A DNA stretch of 64,000 bases. Origin: Brevibacillus fortis. GTDB taxonomy: Bacteria > Bacillota > Bacilli > Brevibacillales > Brevibacillaceae. The number at the start of each line of letters is the position of its first letter. The first letter of the stretch is position 1. Below, piece by piece: positions 26,901-36,030 of the stretch. Where the stretch lies: positions 558,001-622,000 of the forward strand of contig NZ_PXZM01000003.1 in the NCBI RefSeq assembly GCF_003013395.1. Reading direction: 5' to 3'. Position numbers and translations under genes: made by a program. The notes under the pieces were generated by a model. That model saw nothing but the letters and a program-made list of their open reading frames with translations, was not told the DNA's origin and searched no databases.

Positions 26901-26928
26901 AAAGCTGCACCCAAATGGGCACAGCTTT
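26901..26928 (-). terminator. efp terminator
   Basis: AAAGCTG-n-CCC pairs with GGG-n-CAGCTTT with two G-U wobbles, followed on the minus strand by TTTTTTTT. The insertion sequence lies immediately beyond it. Confidence 0.88.
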
Positions 26929-26945
26929 TCTTGCAATCCGTACTT

Positions 26946-27503
26946 TTACGCGCGGGAAACGTATGCTTCCGTACGAGTATCGATGATCAGACGCTCTCCT
27001 TCTTCTACGAAGAGAGGAACGTTTACTACGAAACCAGTTTCCAAGGTCGCTTTCTTTGTTACGTTAGAAGCAGTGTCACCTTTTACACCTGGCTCACATT
27101 CTGTTACAACGAGTTCAACAGTATTCGGCAATTGAATACCGATTGTTTCTCCGTTGTACTGCATGATTTGCACGTTCATGTTTTCCTTGAGGAAACGCAG
27201 TTCACGTTCGATTTGTTTTTGAGTGAACGTCATTTGCTCGAATGTTTCAGTATTCATGAAAGTGTATTCATCGCCACTAGCATACAGGTACTGCATCGTG
27301 CTGGATTCAATCCGAGCAGGGTTTACTTTTTCGCCGCCGCGGAAGGTCATTTCTGTCGTGTTGCCGCTACGCAGATTACGCAGCTTGGAGCGAACGAATG
27401 CCGCACCTTTACCTGGTTTTACGTGTTGGAATTCTAGCACGGTAAAAATATTGCCATCCACTTCGATTGTCAAACCGGTACGAAAATCGTTTACAGAGAT
27501 CAT
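26946..27503 (-). CDS. efp: translation elongation factor P
   Basis: This 185-residue three-domain factor relieves ribosome stalling at polyproline. The N-terminal KOW-like domain carries the loop KPGKGAAF with Lys32 as the tip residue, which in Bacillus is modified by 5-aminopentanol. The signature near the C-terminus [16 protein letters not shown] is intact. It follows the M24 peptidase gene yqhT by 41 bases, as in B. subtilis. The conserved downstream neighbour yqhV has been displaced by the accessory block. Confidence 0.97.
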   Translation of the reverse strand: MISVNDFRTGLTIEVDGNIFTVLEFQHVKPGKGAAFVRSKLRNLRSGNTTEMTFRGGEKVNPARIESSTMQYLYASGDEYTFMNTETFEQMTFTQKQIERELRFLKENMNVQIMQYNGETIGIQLPNTVELVVTECEPGVKGDTASNVTKKATLETGFVVNVPLFVEEGERLIIDTRTEAYVSRA

Positions 27504-27544
27504 GGTAGTCCTCCCAAATCAATCAATAACAGAATAAGTATAAA

Positions 27545-28615
27545 TTACACAGGCAAAATGAGCAACTCTTTCGTGGACTTGTTCAGGTTCTCGTGACCAT
27601 CAGCTGTAATCCACACATCGTCTTCGATGCGCACGCCACCAAGACCTGTTACATAAATGCCTGGCTCCATCGTAACGAGCATACCTGGCTCCAATACGAA
27701 GGTGCTTACGGTCGACAACCCTGGCAGCTCGTGAACTTCCAGTCCGAGACCGTGACCTGCGCTATGTCCATAGGCATCGCCATAGCCTGCTGCTGTGATG
27801 ATATCTCTCGTTGCTGCGTCCGCATCTTTTGCGGATACACCTGGCTTCAATGCTTCTAAGCCTGCCAACTGTGCACGCAAAACGATCTCGTAGATTTCTC
27901 GCATTTTCGGGTCTGGCTCTCCGACGGACAACGTACGTGTGATGTCAGAATTGTAACCCTGATAAGCAGCACCAAAGTCGAGCGTAACCATTTCCCCTGC
28001 TTGAATCACTTTCTCGGACGCACGTCCATGTGGCAAAGCGCCGCGTACACCCGACGCTACGATCATATCAAAGGCAGAGCCCGTCGCTCCTTGTTTGCGC
28101 ATGAAGTATTCCAATTCCAAAGCAACATCGGATTCGCGCACACCTGGCTTGATGTAGCCTTGAATATGTGTAAACGCAGCTTCTGCGATACGAACCGCTT
28201 CCCGAATAATGACCATCTCGGAGTCGTCTTTATACATACGGATTTTTTCAAGCAGACCGCTTGTTGGTACCAGCTCCACTCCGTCAAATCCTTTGTTCCA
28301 TTCCTGATAGGTGCTAAAAGACACGCTGCTCTCGAATGCCAAGCGCTTGATCCCTTTCTCTTGCAGGAGCTTTGCGATGGCTTCAACAGCTTTTCGCTCG
28401 TTATTTACTACCGTAAAATCAGGTGCTTGTTCTTGCGCTTGTTCCACATAGCGGAAGTCAGTGACGAGAAACGCCTCTGTCTCGGTGACAATCACCCATC
28501 CCGTTGATCCAGTGAAACCACTCAGGTAGAAGCGGTTCTCTGTTTTTTCGGTAATAAACGCCTCTGCTCCAACTTGTGTAAGTGCCTCGCGCAATTTATG
28601 CAGACGTTGTTTCAT
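27545..28615 (-). CDS. yqhT: M24-family Xaa-Pro aminopeptidase (YqhT type)
   Basis: This 356-residue protein has a creatinase-like N-terminal domain (about 1-130) and a pita-bread metallopeptidase domain. Metal ligands are visible in VTLDFGAAYQGYNSDITRT (two Asp), HGLGLEVHE (His), VTMEPG (Glu) and VRIEDD (Glu). The family removes N-terminal residues preceding proline with two manganese ions. It lies between aroQ and efp in the same order as B. subtilis yqhT, and proximity to efp is widespread. Confidence 0.94.
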   Translation of the reverse strand: MKQRLHKLREALTQVGAEAFITEKTENRFYLSGFTGSTGWVIVTETEAFLVTDFRYVEQAQEQAPDFTVVNNERKAVEAIAKLLQEKGIKRLAFESSVSFSTYQEWNKGFDGVELVPTSGLLEKIRMYKDDSEMVIIREAVRIAEAAFTHIQGYIKPGVRESDVALELEYFMRKQGATGSAFDMIVASGVRGALPHGRASEKVIQAGEMVTLDFGAAYQGYNSDITRTLSVGEPDPKMREIYEIVLRAQLAGLEALKPGVSAKDADAATRDIITAAGYGDAYGHSAGHGLGLEVHELPGLSTVSTFVLEPGMLVTMEPGIYVTGLGGVRIEDDVWITADGHENLNKSTKELLILPV

Positions 28616-28643
28616 GGCTGCCTTTTCCCCTTTTCGAAAGCTT

Positions 28644-29084
28644 TTATTTTTTTTCGATTTTACGGACGAGCGCTCTTAGCGCCCATTCATATCCATCGAT
28701 TCCCAACCCGACAACTTGTCCAATCGCAATAGGAGCGATGACCGAGTGATGGCGAAATGTTTCTCGTGCATGAATATTGGAAATATGTACTTCAATCGTT
28801 GGCAGAGCCACACTGGCCAATGCGTCTCGAATCGCATAGCTGTAATGTGTAAAAGCCCCTGGATTGATCAAGATGCCGTCATGGACACCTCTCGCCTGAT
28901 GAATCGCGTCGATGAGGACACCTTCGTGATTCGATTGGAGATGCTCAAGCACTCCGCCCAACTCATCCATGACACCCGTCAGGATTGTTACCACATCTTC
29001 CAGCGTTTCCCTTCCGTAAACATCCGGCTCCCTTGTCCCCAATAAGTTCAGGTTGGGCCCGTTCAGTAACAAAACGGAAGTCAT
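28644..29084 (-). CDS. aroQ: type II 3-dehydroquinate dehydratase
   Basis: The ATG at 29084 (MTSVLLLNGPNLNLLG) has GGAGG eight bases upstream and gives 146 residues; earlier in-frame ATGs lie within that site. The enzyme dehydrates 3-dehydroquinate in the shikimate pathway and forms dodecamers. NGPNLNLLGTREPDVYG holds the catalytic Tyr and Arg loop, and NPGAFTHYS and HISNIHARE bind substrate. Shikimate kinase (aroK) lies 19 kb away in the window. Confidence 0.97.
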   Translation of the reverse strand: MTSVLLLNGPNLNLLGTREPDVYGRETLEDVVTILTGVMDELGGVLEHLQSNHEGVLIDAIHQARGVHDGILINPGAFTHYSYAIRDALASVALPTIEVHISNIHARETFRHHSVIAPIAIGQVVGLGIDGYEWALRALVRKIEKK

Positions 29085-29240
29085 CGACCATTCCTCCCCC
29101 ATCATCTACATTCTTCGAAAAAAGTTTTTTTACTAATGAAACATTTTACCACAAGCCGTCCTGGTTCCATAGTGGGCATTCATCTAGACAACATTTTAAA
29201 CATTGTTACATCCATTTTGACAAGGAAAGGAGAAATCCTC

Positions 29241-29753
29241 CTACCTTGTGGACTCATTCCAAGCATGATTCTCGTCTGATTGCTCGAGCATGATTGTCAT
29301 CCCGATGAACAAGCCAAACGTCAGATACCAAGCCCCTTCCGTACTCAAAGTGGCTACTTCCCAATTTCCGATATGAAAGAAGAAGCCCGCTATTACTAGC
29401 ATGACTGCCCCGTAGACGAGTCCTAGCCACCATGCACGGATCCGGCTAAAAAGCAAGCTGAACACAAATGAAGCAACGACTGTTTCAACGAACAGCACGA
29501 TGGCACCAAGGCACAAGCTCGCAAACGTATTTTCATCCTCAATACTGATAAAGGGGCGTGCAAACGCTCCGACTCCGTACGGGGTCATGTTCAAAAAGTG
29601 AGCCATCAAGCGAATGAGCCCCCAAATGATTGTTCCCCAGAAAGCGACCTCCAAAATCTTTGAAGTCGAGAGTCTTTTACTCCCTTGCCTGCTTTCCTCC
29701 GTTTGGGATACTCGTGCTTGTTTGTGCTTCCGTCCTGTTTTGCTTACTTCCAT
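29241..29753 (-). CDS. yqhR: YqhR family membrane protein
   Basis: The ATG at 29753 (MEVSKTGRKHKQARV) is favoured because AGAGGTG lies six bases upstream; ATGs three codons earlier are possible. The roughly 170-residue protein has a basic N-terminus and four membrane helices beginning at VAFWGTIIWGLIRLMAHFL, and the pattern MTPYGVGAF follows. In B. subtilis yqhR is the neighbour of aroQ and is divergent from yqhQ, as here. Function unknown. Confidence 0.88.
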   Translation of the reverse strand: MEVSKTGRKHKQARVSQTEESRQGSKRLSTSKILEVAFWGTIIWGLIRLMAHFLNMTPYGVGAFARPFISIEDENTFASLCLGAIVLFVETVVASFVFSLLFSRIRAWWLGLVYGAVMLVIAGFFFHIGNWEVATLSTEGAWYLTFGLFIGMTIMLEQSDENHAWNESTR

Positions 29754-29889
29754 TTCCATCACCTCTGTTCTGTAGTATGCTCTTCCTCAAAGCTTTTCAC
29801 TTTTGCTTTACATTTGTTGGAAAAGTGCGAACTCCTTGTAGCTTCAAGTCGCCATTTCCGTTAATATAGTAGTAAGGATGGTGATTGTA

Positions 29890-30825
29890 TTGGCGCAACA
29901 AAACGTACCTAGCTACGGCGGTCAGGCCGTCATCGAAGGAGTTATGTTCGGTGGCAAAACCATGACTGTTACAGCTGTTCGCAAAAAAAATCATGAAATT
30001 GAGTATTTTGAATCCCCAAGATCGGAATATAAATGGATTACTACGCTAAAAAAGATTCCGTTATTGCGTGGGATTGTTGGTTTGGTCGAAGCCAGCGCCA
30101 ATGGGGCCAAACATCTCAACTTCGCCTCTGAACAATACAGTATGGAGTCAGGAGAAGAGGTTTCTGAAAGTCCATCGAAGCTCACCATGATTTTAGGTGT
30201 TGCTGTCGTCGGGGTACTTTCCTTCCTGTTCGGCAAATTCGTGTTTACACTCGTTCCCGTTTTTCTGGCCGATTTCTTACTCGGTAAATGGGTACCGGAT
30301 GGCGTTCCTCAAACGTTGGCTGAAGGCGGATTTAAAATCTTGCTCCTCCTCGGTTACATTACAGCCATTGCACAAGCTCCGTTGATTAAAAGGCTTTTTC
30401 AATACCACGGGGCTGAGCATAAAGTGATTAACGCATTCGAATCCGGGGTAGAATTAACAGTAGCCAATGTACAAAAATTTTCCGCCCTGCATTACCGTTG
30501 CGGGAGTAGCTTTCTCATTTTCTCGGTGCTGGTCGGTGTTGTGATTTATTCGTTATTCAGTTATGACTCCCTGACGGAGAGGGTCGTACAACGCATTGTT
30601 CTTTTGCCACTGGTCATCGGTGTATCCTATGAAGTTTTGCAGTGGACAAACAAGCTCCGTGATGTACCAGTCCTACGTTACCTTGGTTATCCAGGATTGT
30701 GGCTGCAAAAGATCACAACTCGTGAACCAGATGACAGCCAAGTCGAGGTAGCCATCGCTTCGTTCCAGAAGATGCGGGAGCTTGATCAGAAGCACGTGCA
30801 GGAAAGAATGGTTACGACCGGATAA
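29890..30825 (+). CDS. yqhQ: DUF1385 membrane protein YqhQ
   Basis: A TTG at 29890 (LAQQNVPSYGGQAVIEG) is preferred since GGATGGTG lies six bases upstream, but the ATG four codons earlier cannot be excluded. The protein of about 311 residues has the family start YGGQAVIEGVMFGGK, then several membrane helices, and a metal-like segment FQYHGAEHKVINAFESG. It is conserved among Bacillota and matches B. subtilis yqhQ in place and orientation. No function is established. It is followed by the yqhP-like gene 36 bases later. Confidence 0.92.
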   Translation: MAQQNVPSYGGQAVIEGVMFGGKTMTVTAVRKKNHEIEYFESPRSEYKWITTLKKIPLLRGIVGLVEASANGAKHLNFASEQYSMESGEEVSESPSKLTMILGVAVVGVLSFLFGKFVFTLVPVFLADFLLGKWVPDGVPQTLAEGGFKILLLLGYITAIAQAPLIKRLFQYHGAEHKVINAFESGVELTVANVQKFSALHYRCGSSFLIFSVLVGVVIYSLFSYDSLTERVVQRIVLLPLVIGVSYEVLQWTNKLRDVPVLRYLGYPGLWLQKITTREPDDSQVEVAIASFQKMRELDQKHVQERMVTTG

Positions 30826-30861
30826 CGTGAGGCATTTTTATTCCCATAGAGGTGAGGCCCT

Positions 30862-31221
30862 ATGTTACGCCGCATTCCACCAGTGATAATGATAGTGATG
30901 GTATTGGCGATTTACGGATTTTTGATGACGCTCATCAATGATCCTGTCAGTACGATTGTCATCCTGGGATTATCCGTTGTACTTTTCTTGGTCGTGCGCA
31001 ACTATTTACAAACCGGCTCCTTCTTTTCACAAGGCGCAGGCTCTGGCAAACCTAGACAACCGAAGGCCAAGGTGAAGCCAAAGCCCTCCATTTCTCGGCA
31101 AGCTGTGAAGAAGCAGTCGACTACCCCGAGAAAAGATCATCCGTTTCGTGTGATCGAAGGCAGCAAAGGAAAGCAAAAAGAGAAGCAAGACGAAAAATCG
31201 CAAAATAATATCTCCCACTAA
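30862..31221 (+). CDS. yqhP: SA1362 family (YqhP-like) small membrane protein
   Basis: This 119-residue protein has two membrane helices (about residues 8-24 and 28-46) and a strongly basic, low-complexity tail rich in Lys, Pro and Gln. The helix pair followed by a charged tail matches the SA1362 family, and the position after yqhQ matches B. subtilis. It begins after GAGGTGAGGCCCT and is followed by a terminator shared with the convergent patatin gene. Confidence 0.8.
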   Translation: MLRRIPPVIMIVMVLAIYGFLMTLINDPVSTIVILGLSVVLFLVVRNYLQTGSFFSQGAGSGKPRQPKAKVKPKPSISRQAVKKQSTTPRKDHPFRVIEGSKGKQKEKQDEKSQNNISH

Positions 31222-31228
31222 AAACAAG

Positions 31229-31262
31229 AACAGGTTGCCTGAATCGGCGACCTGTTTTTTTA
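31229..31262. terminator. terminator between yqhP and the patatin gene
   Basis: AACAGGT-n-GCC pairs with GGC-n-ACCTGTT, followed by TTTTTTT on the plus strand. Confidence 0.85.
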
Positions 31263-32192
31263 TTAAACCAGCATTTTCGGAGAGCTATTGCGAAACACTT
31301 TGACGTAATCTTCAAAATCCCATTGTGCCAAAAATTTGTGAGCCGCTGCCTCCCCTGATTCAAACAGTTTATGTCTCATTTCTTTTGATAGCTGAAATTC
31401 GGTGGTCCTCACCCCTAACGTATGAATGAAAATCGTCCGAACGGCTTTCGCCTTTTCTACATACAGGCGGTCATGCGCATCTAGCATCGTCGCAAGCAAT
31501 CCCTTCGAGAAGGAAAAAAGGCCATTGATGCTCGTCGCTTCTCTCTTGTCTTGGTCATCACTTAGGCGAAAACCAATCGTCGGCCACCGCGGTGTCCCCG
31601 GTACATCAAATAACCACACGGGGTAGTTACTCAATAATGCGCCATCGACGATGTAGTGGACATGTCCAGCACTTGCCAGCTTTGCAGGCTGAAAAAAGAA
31701 CGGAATAGACGAAGACATGCGAACCGCTCGTGCCACAGGAAAATGATCTGGTTCTACACCATACCGTGCCAAATCGTCGGGAAGTATCAGCATTTTTCCG
31801 TCAGTGACATCTGATGCGACAACTTTCAGCTTACCAGGAGGAAGATCTCCAAATGTTCGAACTCCTTTTCTCCGTAACAAATCCTCTATGAACAACTCGA
31901 TTCGATCTGCTCGATAAATCCCTTCCCGCACGACTAGTTCATAGAGTGGTCCGATGAGAGGGAGCCTGCCCAGCCCTGAGCGCTTGAGAAAGTGTAGGTA
32001 ATCCAGCTCTTCAAAGATCGGTTTCAATTCATGGCTGGAGTAGCCTGCGCCGAGCAAAGCTGCTACAATGGAGCCTGCCGAGGTACCAGCGAGTCTTTCC
32101 CATGTGTATCCATTCTCCTCCATGACTCGCAAGGCACCGATAAACGCGATTCCTTTTACGCCACCACCTTCAAAGACCGCATCCGCTTTCAC
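31263..32192 (-). CDS. yqhO: patatin-like phospholipase (YqhO type)
   Basis: This 309-residue protein is a patatin-fold lipid acyl hydrolase. The oxyanion loop FEGGGVKG (7-14), nucleophile Ser38 in GTSAG, and Asp of the dyad in VDGALLSNYP are present. The GTG start follows AGGGGAAACAAG. It lies beside mntR as in B. subtilis. A role in membrane lipid turnover is inferred. Confidence 0.93.
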   Translation of the reverse strand: MKADAVFEGGGVKGIAFIGALRVMEENGYTWERLAGTSAGSIVAALLGAGYSSHELKPIFEELDYLHFLKRSGLGRLPLIGPLYELVVREGIYRADRIELFIEDLLRRKGVRTFGDLPPGKLKVVASDVTDGKMLILPDDLARYGVEPDHFPVARAVRMSSSIPFFFQPAKLASAGHVHYIVDGALLSNYPVWLFDVPGTPRWPTIGFRLSDDQDKREATSINGLFSFSKGLLATMLDAHDRLYVEKAKAVRTIFIHTLGVRTTEFQLSKEMRHKLFESGEAAAHKFLAQWDFEDYVKVFRNSSPKMLV

Positions 32193-32312
32193 CTTGTTTC
32201 CCCTCCCTAAAATTCCTCTCCATTTTCCATGTATAAGACGACAGCTTTTCCGTTACCACAAAGAAAAACGCAAGCCTGGTCGGCTTGCGCTATAATACGA
32301 TAAAGATATAGA

Positions 32313-32744
32313 CTATTCCTCTTTTTGCTCATCTAACAAACGAATGTTACGAAGCTCTTCTATTCGCTTTGGATCTGCCTCGAAGTACTGAACCAGATAC
32401 TCCAGGCATGTAATCGATTCCCAGCTAAGATGGTGCTCGATTCCTTCCACATCCTTATAAATATGCTCTTCATCCAAGCCAATGATCCGCATAAATTCTT
32501 CCAGCAGACTGTGACGGTCCACTAGGCGTTTTCCGATTTTCTTCCCTTTTGGTGTCAAGACAAGTCCACGGTATTTTTCGTAGACCAAATACTTGTCTTT
32601 GTCCAGCTTCTGAACCATTTTCGTGACCGAAGAGGGATGTACTTCCAACGCTTCAGCAATATCGGAGACACGAGCATAGCCCTTTTCTTCAATTAAGTTG
32701 TAAATGCGTTCCAAATAGTCTTCCATACTCGGCGTCGGCGGCAT
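32313..32744 (-). CDS. mntR: manganese transport regulator MntR
   Basis: This 143-residue DtxR-family repressor has an N-terminal winged helix (about 8-65, with [20 protein letters not shown]) and a dimerisation domain. The manganese ligands of B. subtilis MntR align as Asp9, Glu12, His78, Glu100, Glu103 and His104, all present. It represses manganese uptake genes when Mn is abundant. The start has GAGGGGTTCACA upstream. No manganese transporter is in the window, so its targets lie elsewhere. Confidence 0.97.
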   Translation of the reverse strand: MPPTPSMEDYLERIYNLIEEKGYARVSDIAEALEVHPSSVTKMVQKLDKDKYLVYEKYRGLVLTPKGKKIGKRLVDRHSLLEEFMRIIGLDEEHIYKDVEGIEHHLSWESITCLEYLVQYFEADPKRIEELRNIRLLDEQKEE

Positions 32745-32843
32745 TGTGAACCCCTCATTTCCAAACCGTTATTTCATCTAGCCAAAAAAGGCACGTAGAA
32801 ATATGATACCGTGTAATGAGAACCATTTGCAAGCAAAAAGTAC

Positions 32844-33407
32844 CTATCGCAGCTGTTTTTCTCGTGTTGGGTTCATCATTTGGACATATTGTACGAGTTG
32901 TTCTCCCAACTGCTCCATGCGTGCCTGCAAACGCTCATCCTTCAGCTTGCCTTCTGGTGTAAAGGCATTGTAAGCACTTGGGATGGAAGGGCTAGATGGC
33001 AATGGCCATGCGTGCAGGTTGCGCATGATTAACTGCAAGGTGTTGACCGTGTTCGTAGCACCCATGCTTCCCCCAGCGACGCCAATAATGGCAACCTGCT
33101 TGTCGCGCAATATACGGGCTTCCAGGAAGTCAATGGCATTTTTCAAAGCGCCTGTCATTGTGCCATGGTATTCAGGCGAACCGATCACAAGCCCATCCGC
33201 GTCAGATACCGCTTTGACAAATTGATGGACAATTTCAGGATACGTACTGGTATCGTCACGATCATCATACAGCGGCAGCTTCCAGTCCGCGAGATGGATC
33301 ATTTCAATATCGGCACCTGCAGCCTTCGCTGCTTCGAGTACAATATGAATCGCTTGTTTTGTCGTAGAATTGGCATTCATGCTTCCAGCTATTCCTACAA
33401 TTTTCAT
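32844..33407 (-). CDS. NAD(P)H-dependent FMN reductase family protein
   Basis: This 187-residue flavodoxin-like protein has the phosphate-binding start MKIVGIAGSMNANSTTKQA, the flavin loop SPEYHGTMTGALKNAIDFL, and IGVAGGSMGATNTVNTL. Family members reduce FMN, azo dyes or chromate with NADPH. The gene is divergent from a YkvI-like gene across a 156-base region containing nested inverted repeats that may control one or both. Physiological substrate unknown. Confidence 0.9.
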   Translation of the reverse strand: MKIVGIAGSMNANSTTKQAIHIVLEAAKAAGADIEMIHLADWKLPLYDDRDDTSTYPEIVHQFVKAVSDADGLVIGSPEYHGTMTGALKNAIDFLEARILRDKQVAIIGVAGGSMGATNTVNTLQLIMRNLHAWPLPSSPSIPSAYNAFTPEGKLKDERLQARMEQLGEQLVQYVQMMNPTREKQLR

Positions 33408-33436
33408 GGTTTCACCCCATCGATAATCTAAATACT

Positions 33437-33516
33437 GGTATGTTCATCATTATATTCCATTAAGTATATTTTGTAAACATATATGTTTATTTAATATCGT
33501 GTGTTCTGAACATACC
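33437..33516. promoter_or_regulatory. nested inverted repeats in the divergent region, candidate operator
   Basis: A 10-bp inverted repeat GGTATGTTCA (33437-33446) and TGAACATACC (33507-33516) flanks a perfect palindrome AAACATATATGTTT (33475-33488), and the right arm overlaps TGTTCTGAACA (33502-33512). The arrangement lies between two divergent genes and suggests regulator binding with looping. Confidence 0.5.
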
Positions 33517-33563
33517 TGTTTGTCTCATACACTTGTACCAAGTTGCAAGTGAGGATGATGCCT

Positions 33564-34571
33564 ATGGACAAAGTCGCTTGGCATATCGCCGTACTTTTTG
33601 CAGGGTCTGCGTTAGGCGGATTCTATTTGGGTGGATATGAGTGGTTACGCTTTTTTACTTATTTCGGTTCCTGGGGGACGATTGGCATTGCACTTGCGGC
33701 TCTTGGCCTCGGATGGTTCGGTGTCCAGCTGTTGACCTTTTGCCATCGCAAGCAAATTCGCTCCCTGTACGAGCTGTACTATGTATTGTGTGGTGAAGCG
33801 TTCGCTTCTAGCCTATCTGTCATCACCCACATTCTGCTATTGGGCTATACAGGAGTCATGCTTGGCCAACAGGCAGATTTCCTCTTGGAGGAGTTGTCTC
33901 CACTCTGGTTCATCCTTCTGTCCATTACAGCCATCTTCTTTATCATAAATCGTTGGAGATGGATTGTCACTGCAACAGCCCTATCTCTGTCAATCGGTTT
34001 ATTATTATTCGGATTGATTTTCAGCGCACAATCCCATGTTCCCATACCGAGCTTGGGTTATCAGATGAATGTGAACTGGCTAATTCACTCTGTATTTTTC
34101 CTTGCCTTGCATTTTCTCATCAGCTTGGCTACGACTCTGCCACTGGCAGTACATGCATCCCATGAGCGAACTGTTCGGATGGGGGCAATCTTAGGAGCTG
34201 GAATCTTCCTTTTGTTTACGATGTTAGGTCAAGCCATCCTTCTTGCCCATTGGCATGATGCCCACGCCTCTGTGCTGCCCATCAAGCAAATTTTAGTCCA
34301 ACTGATGACGGGAGGCGATTGGCTCCTTGCTATCCTCTCCCTTGTGCATGGCGGAGTCATTCTCGCTGCCCTACTCTACTCGTTGACACATCCCATTGCA
34401 ACCCGTCAACATCTGCAAATGCTGCCGTTGATCGTCGTCATGCTGCTTACCGTCCTTGTATTCTCACTGCTCCCACTCGTTGTTCCGTGGAGTATTTCTA
34501 TGATCGCCAGTGCAGCGACCTATTGCGGCATGTTCTTAATGGGCTGGTACGTTTGGAAGCGTCAGAATTGA
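33564..34571 (+). CDS. YkvI-like polytopic membrane protein
   Basis: The ATG at 33564 (MDKVAWHIAVLFAGSALGG) has GTGAGG nine bases upstream, giving 335 residues; an in-frame TTG seven codons earlier overlaps the likely site. Eight to ten membrane helices are visible and the whole has the fold of YkvI-type proteins related to amino-acid/sodium symporters. The start GSALGGFYLGGYEWLRFF resembles helix 1 of those transporters. Substrate unknown. A terminator follows 26 bases after the stop. Confidence 0.72.
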   Translation: MDKVAWHIAVLFAGSALGGFYLGGYEWLRFFTYFGSWGTIGIALAALGLGWFGVQLLTFCHRKQIRSLYELYYVLCGEAFASSLSVITHILLLGYTGVMLGQQADFLLEELSPLWFILLSITAIFFIINRWRWIVTATALSLSIGLLLFGLIFSAQSHVPIPSLGYQMNVNWLIHSVFFLALHFLISLATTLPLAVHASHERTVRMGAILGAGIFLLFTMLGQAILLAHWHDAHASVLPIKQILVQLMTGGDWLLAILSLVHGGVILAALLYSLTHPIATRQHLQMLPLIVVMLLTVLVFSLLPLVVPWSISMIASAATYCGMFLMGWYVWKRQN

Positions 34572-34596
34572 GCACAAATAAAAAACAAGCTTCCCA

Positions 34597-34620
34597 GTGG
34601 TCAAGAAAACTCTTGACCAC
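34597..34620 (+). terminator. terminator after the YkvI-like gene
   Basis: A perfect 10-bp stem GTGGTCAAGA / TCTTGACCAC with a 4-base loop, followed by ATTTTT. Confidence 0.85.
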
Positions 34621-34692
34621 ATTTTTCGTGAAGCCTAGCAGCTAACCGCTCTTTATTTTACCACAAATAAAAACGTCCCCCAAAGGAGACGG

Positions 34693-36030
34693 TTACTGCA
34701 AAGCCTCACTCTCCGCTCTCAGCTGTCCCCCACTTGGAGAACCCATCGGATAAGGTGGCGTTGTTTGTTCCGTAATTTTGTGGATTGCTGAAAGGACCGC
34801 CTTTGCTGCTGTTGCTATTTGTTCCCGATCAATTTGCGCTAAAGAGTCCTCTGTTGCTTGTCCCGACCCTGCATTCGTCACAAGAGCCGTAGGAATACCT
34901 GCTGCGGCCAAAAAGCCCGTTGCACCATTTCGTTCTCGCGTCCTTTCCTTGTCGGAAGGAGACACCCCTGCTTCTCTCAGGAGTTGGATTGGCAAATTTT
35001 CGTTGCCCAGCGAATTGGTTGCAACCAACTCTGCCTTTTGACTGCCAACTCCATCGACATAAAAGGCTGCAATCATGGCTTGTCGGTCTTTGACTGATAA
35101 GGAATTCGCATATGCTATCGGGCCTCTGCTTCCCGAAGTAACACCACCGAAACTTACGAACCTCACTTCGGTATCGATCGGCTTGTCAGCCATATTACGC
35201 GCTATTTCAAGTAAGGCTGCTACACCAGAGCCATTGTGATTGGCCCCAGCCGACAACCCAGCGGAATCATGATGAGCGGATACCATGACGACTTGCCCCG
35301 TGTCGTTTTGATTGGGCTTTTTGCTTGCCACGATATTATACGAGGTTTGTTTGCTGGTTATGGCTCCTTCTACCTTTACGGTTCCCTTTATGTGCGAGTT
35401 GTCCCTAATGCGTTTTTGGAGCTTCGAGCCATCAGCCTTGGACAAAGCTATCACAGGAACAGCCATATCTAACGGTTCGCCCAGCGAAGCATTCCAGCCT
35501 TCCACTCGATCATTCCAGATGATAAGAGCAACGGCTCCGGCAGCCGCTGCTTGGCGTACTTTTTCTCCGAACGGAATCTCTCCTCGTTTGACCAAGGCAA
35601 TCTTCCCCCGAGATGCATCATTCGCAAAATCAACCGCTCTTCCCAAGCCTGCATCCACCACTTCTGCTGTCGCGGTTCCATTGATCCCAAAAGCAAATCC
35701 GCTCGCTGTCCATCTTTGATCCGGCCATTCTTCCATGGTTAGTGATAGAGTAGTAGGTTTTCGATACGTATAATAAGAAAAGGGATCGAGCTTGGTCGTG
35801 TACCCGTAAGAACGAAGAGTATTTTCCACATAGACAGCTGCTGCAAATTCCGTTTCTGTAGCAGGTGGACGGGCTGTTCTTGCCAGTTGCTCGACATGGC
35901 TGTACAGACTTTCACTATCGATCCAATCTTGATTTTCCTCTGCATGAGCATGATCTGAAAGGAAAGGTAACGGCAATATCGTTCCACAGACAAGCAAGGC
36001 ACATAGCGCATAATGACGGACAAATCGCAT
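34693..36030 (-). CDS. secreted M28-type peptidase homologue with lost metal ligands
   Basis: The ATG at 36030 (MRFVRHYALCALLVC) has GGGAG upstream, giving 445 residues with a signal peptide ending near AHA at residue 30. A PA-type insert (about 120-215, with GAVALIIWNDRVEG) precedes an M28 peptidase fold (about 230-415). The first zinc His253 (AHHDS) and Asp326 (VDGVGS) are present, but the bridging Asp is His265 (GANHNGSG), the catalytic and ligand Glu pair is Val297-Thr298 (FGGVTSGS), and the final His is Gln391. The family role would be an exported aminopeptidase; this copy is probably inactive and may act as a binding protein. The gene is monocistronic. Confidence 0.85.
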   Translation of the reverse strand: MRFVRHYALCALLVCGTILPLPFLSDHAHAEENQDWIDSESLYSHVEQLARTARPPATETEFAAAVYVENTLRSYGYTTKLDPFSYYTYRKPTTLSLTMEEWPDQRWTASGFAFGINGTATAEVVDAGLGRAVDFANDASRGKIALVKRGEIPFGEKVRQAAAAGAVALIIWNDRVEGWNASLGEPLDMAVPVIALSKADGSKLQKRIRDNSHIKGTVKVEGAITSKQTSYNIVASKKPNQNDTGQVVMVSAHHDSAGLSAGANHNGSGVAALLEIARNMADKPIDTEVRFVSFGGVTSGSRGPIAYANSLSVKDRQAMIAAFYVDGVGSQKAELVATNSLGNENLPIQLLREAGVSPSDKERTRERNGATGFLAAAGIPTALVTNAGSGQATEDSLAQIDREQIATAAKAVLSAIHKITEQTTPPYPMGSPSGGQLRAESEALQ

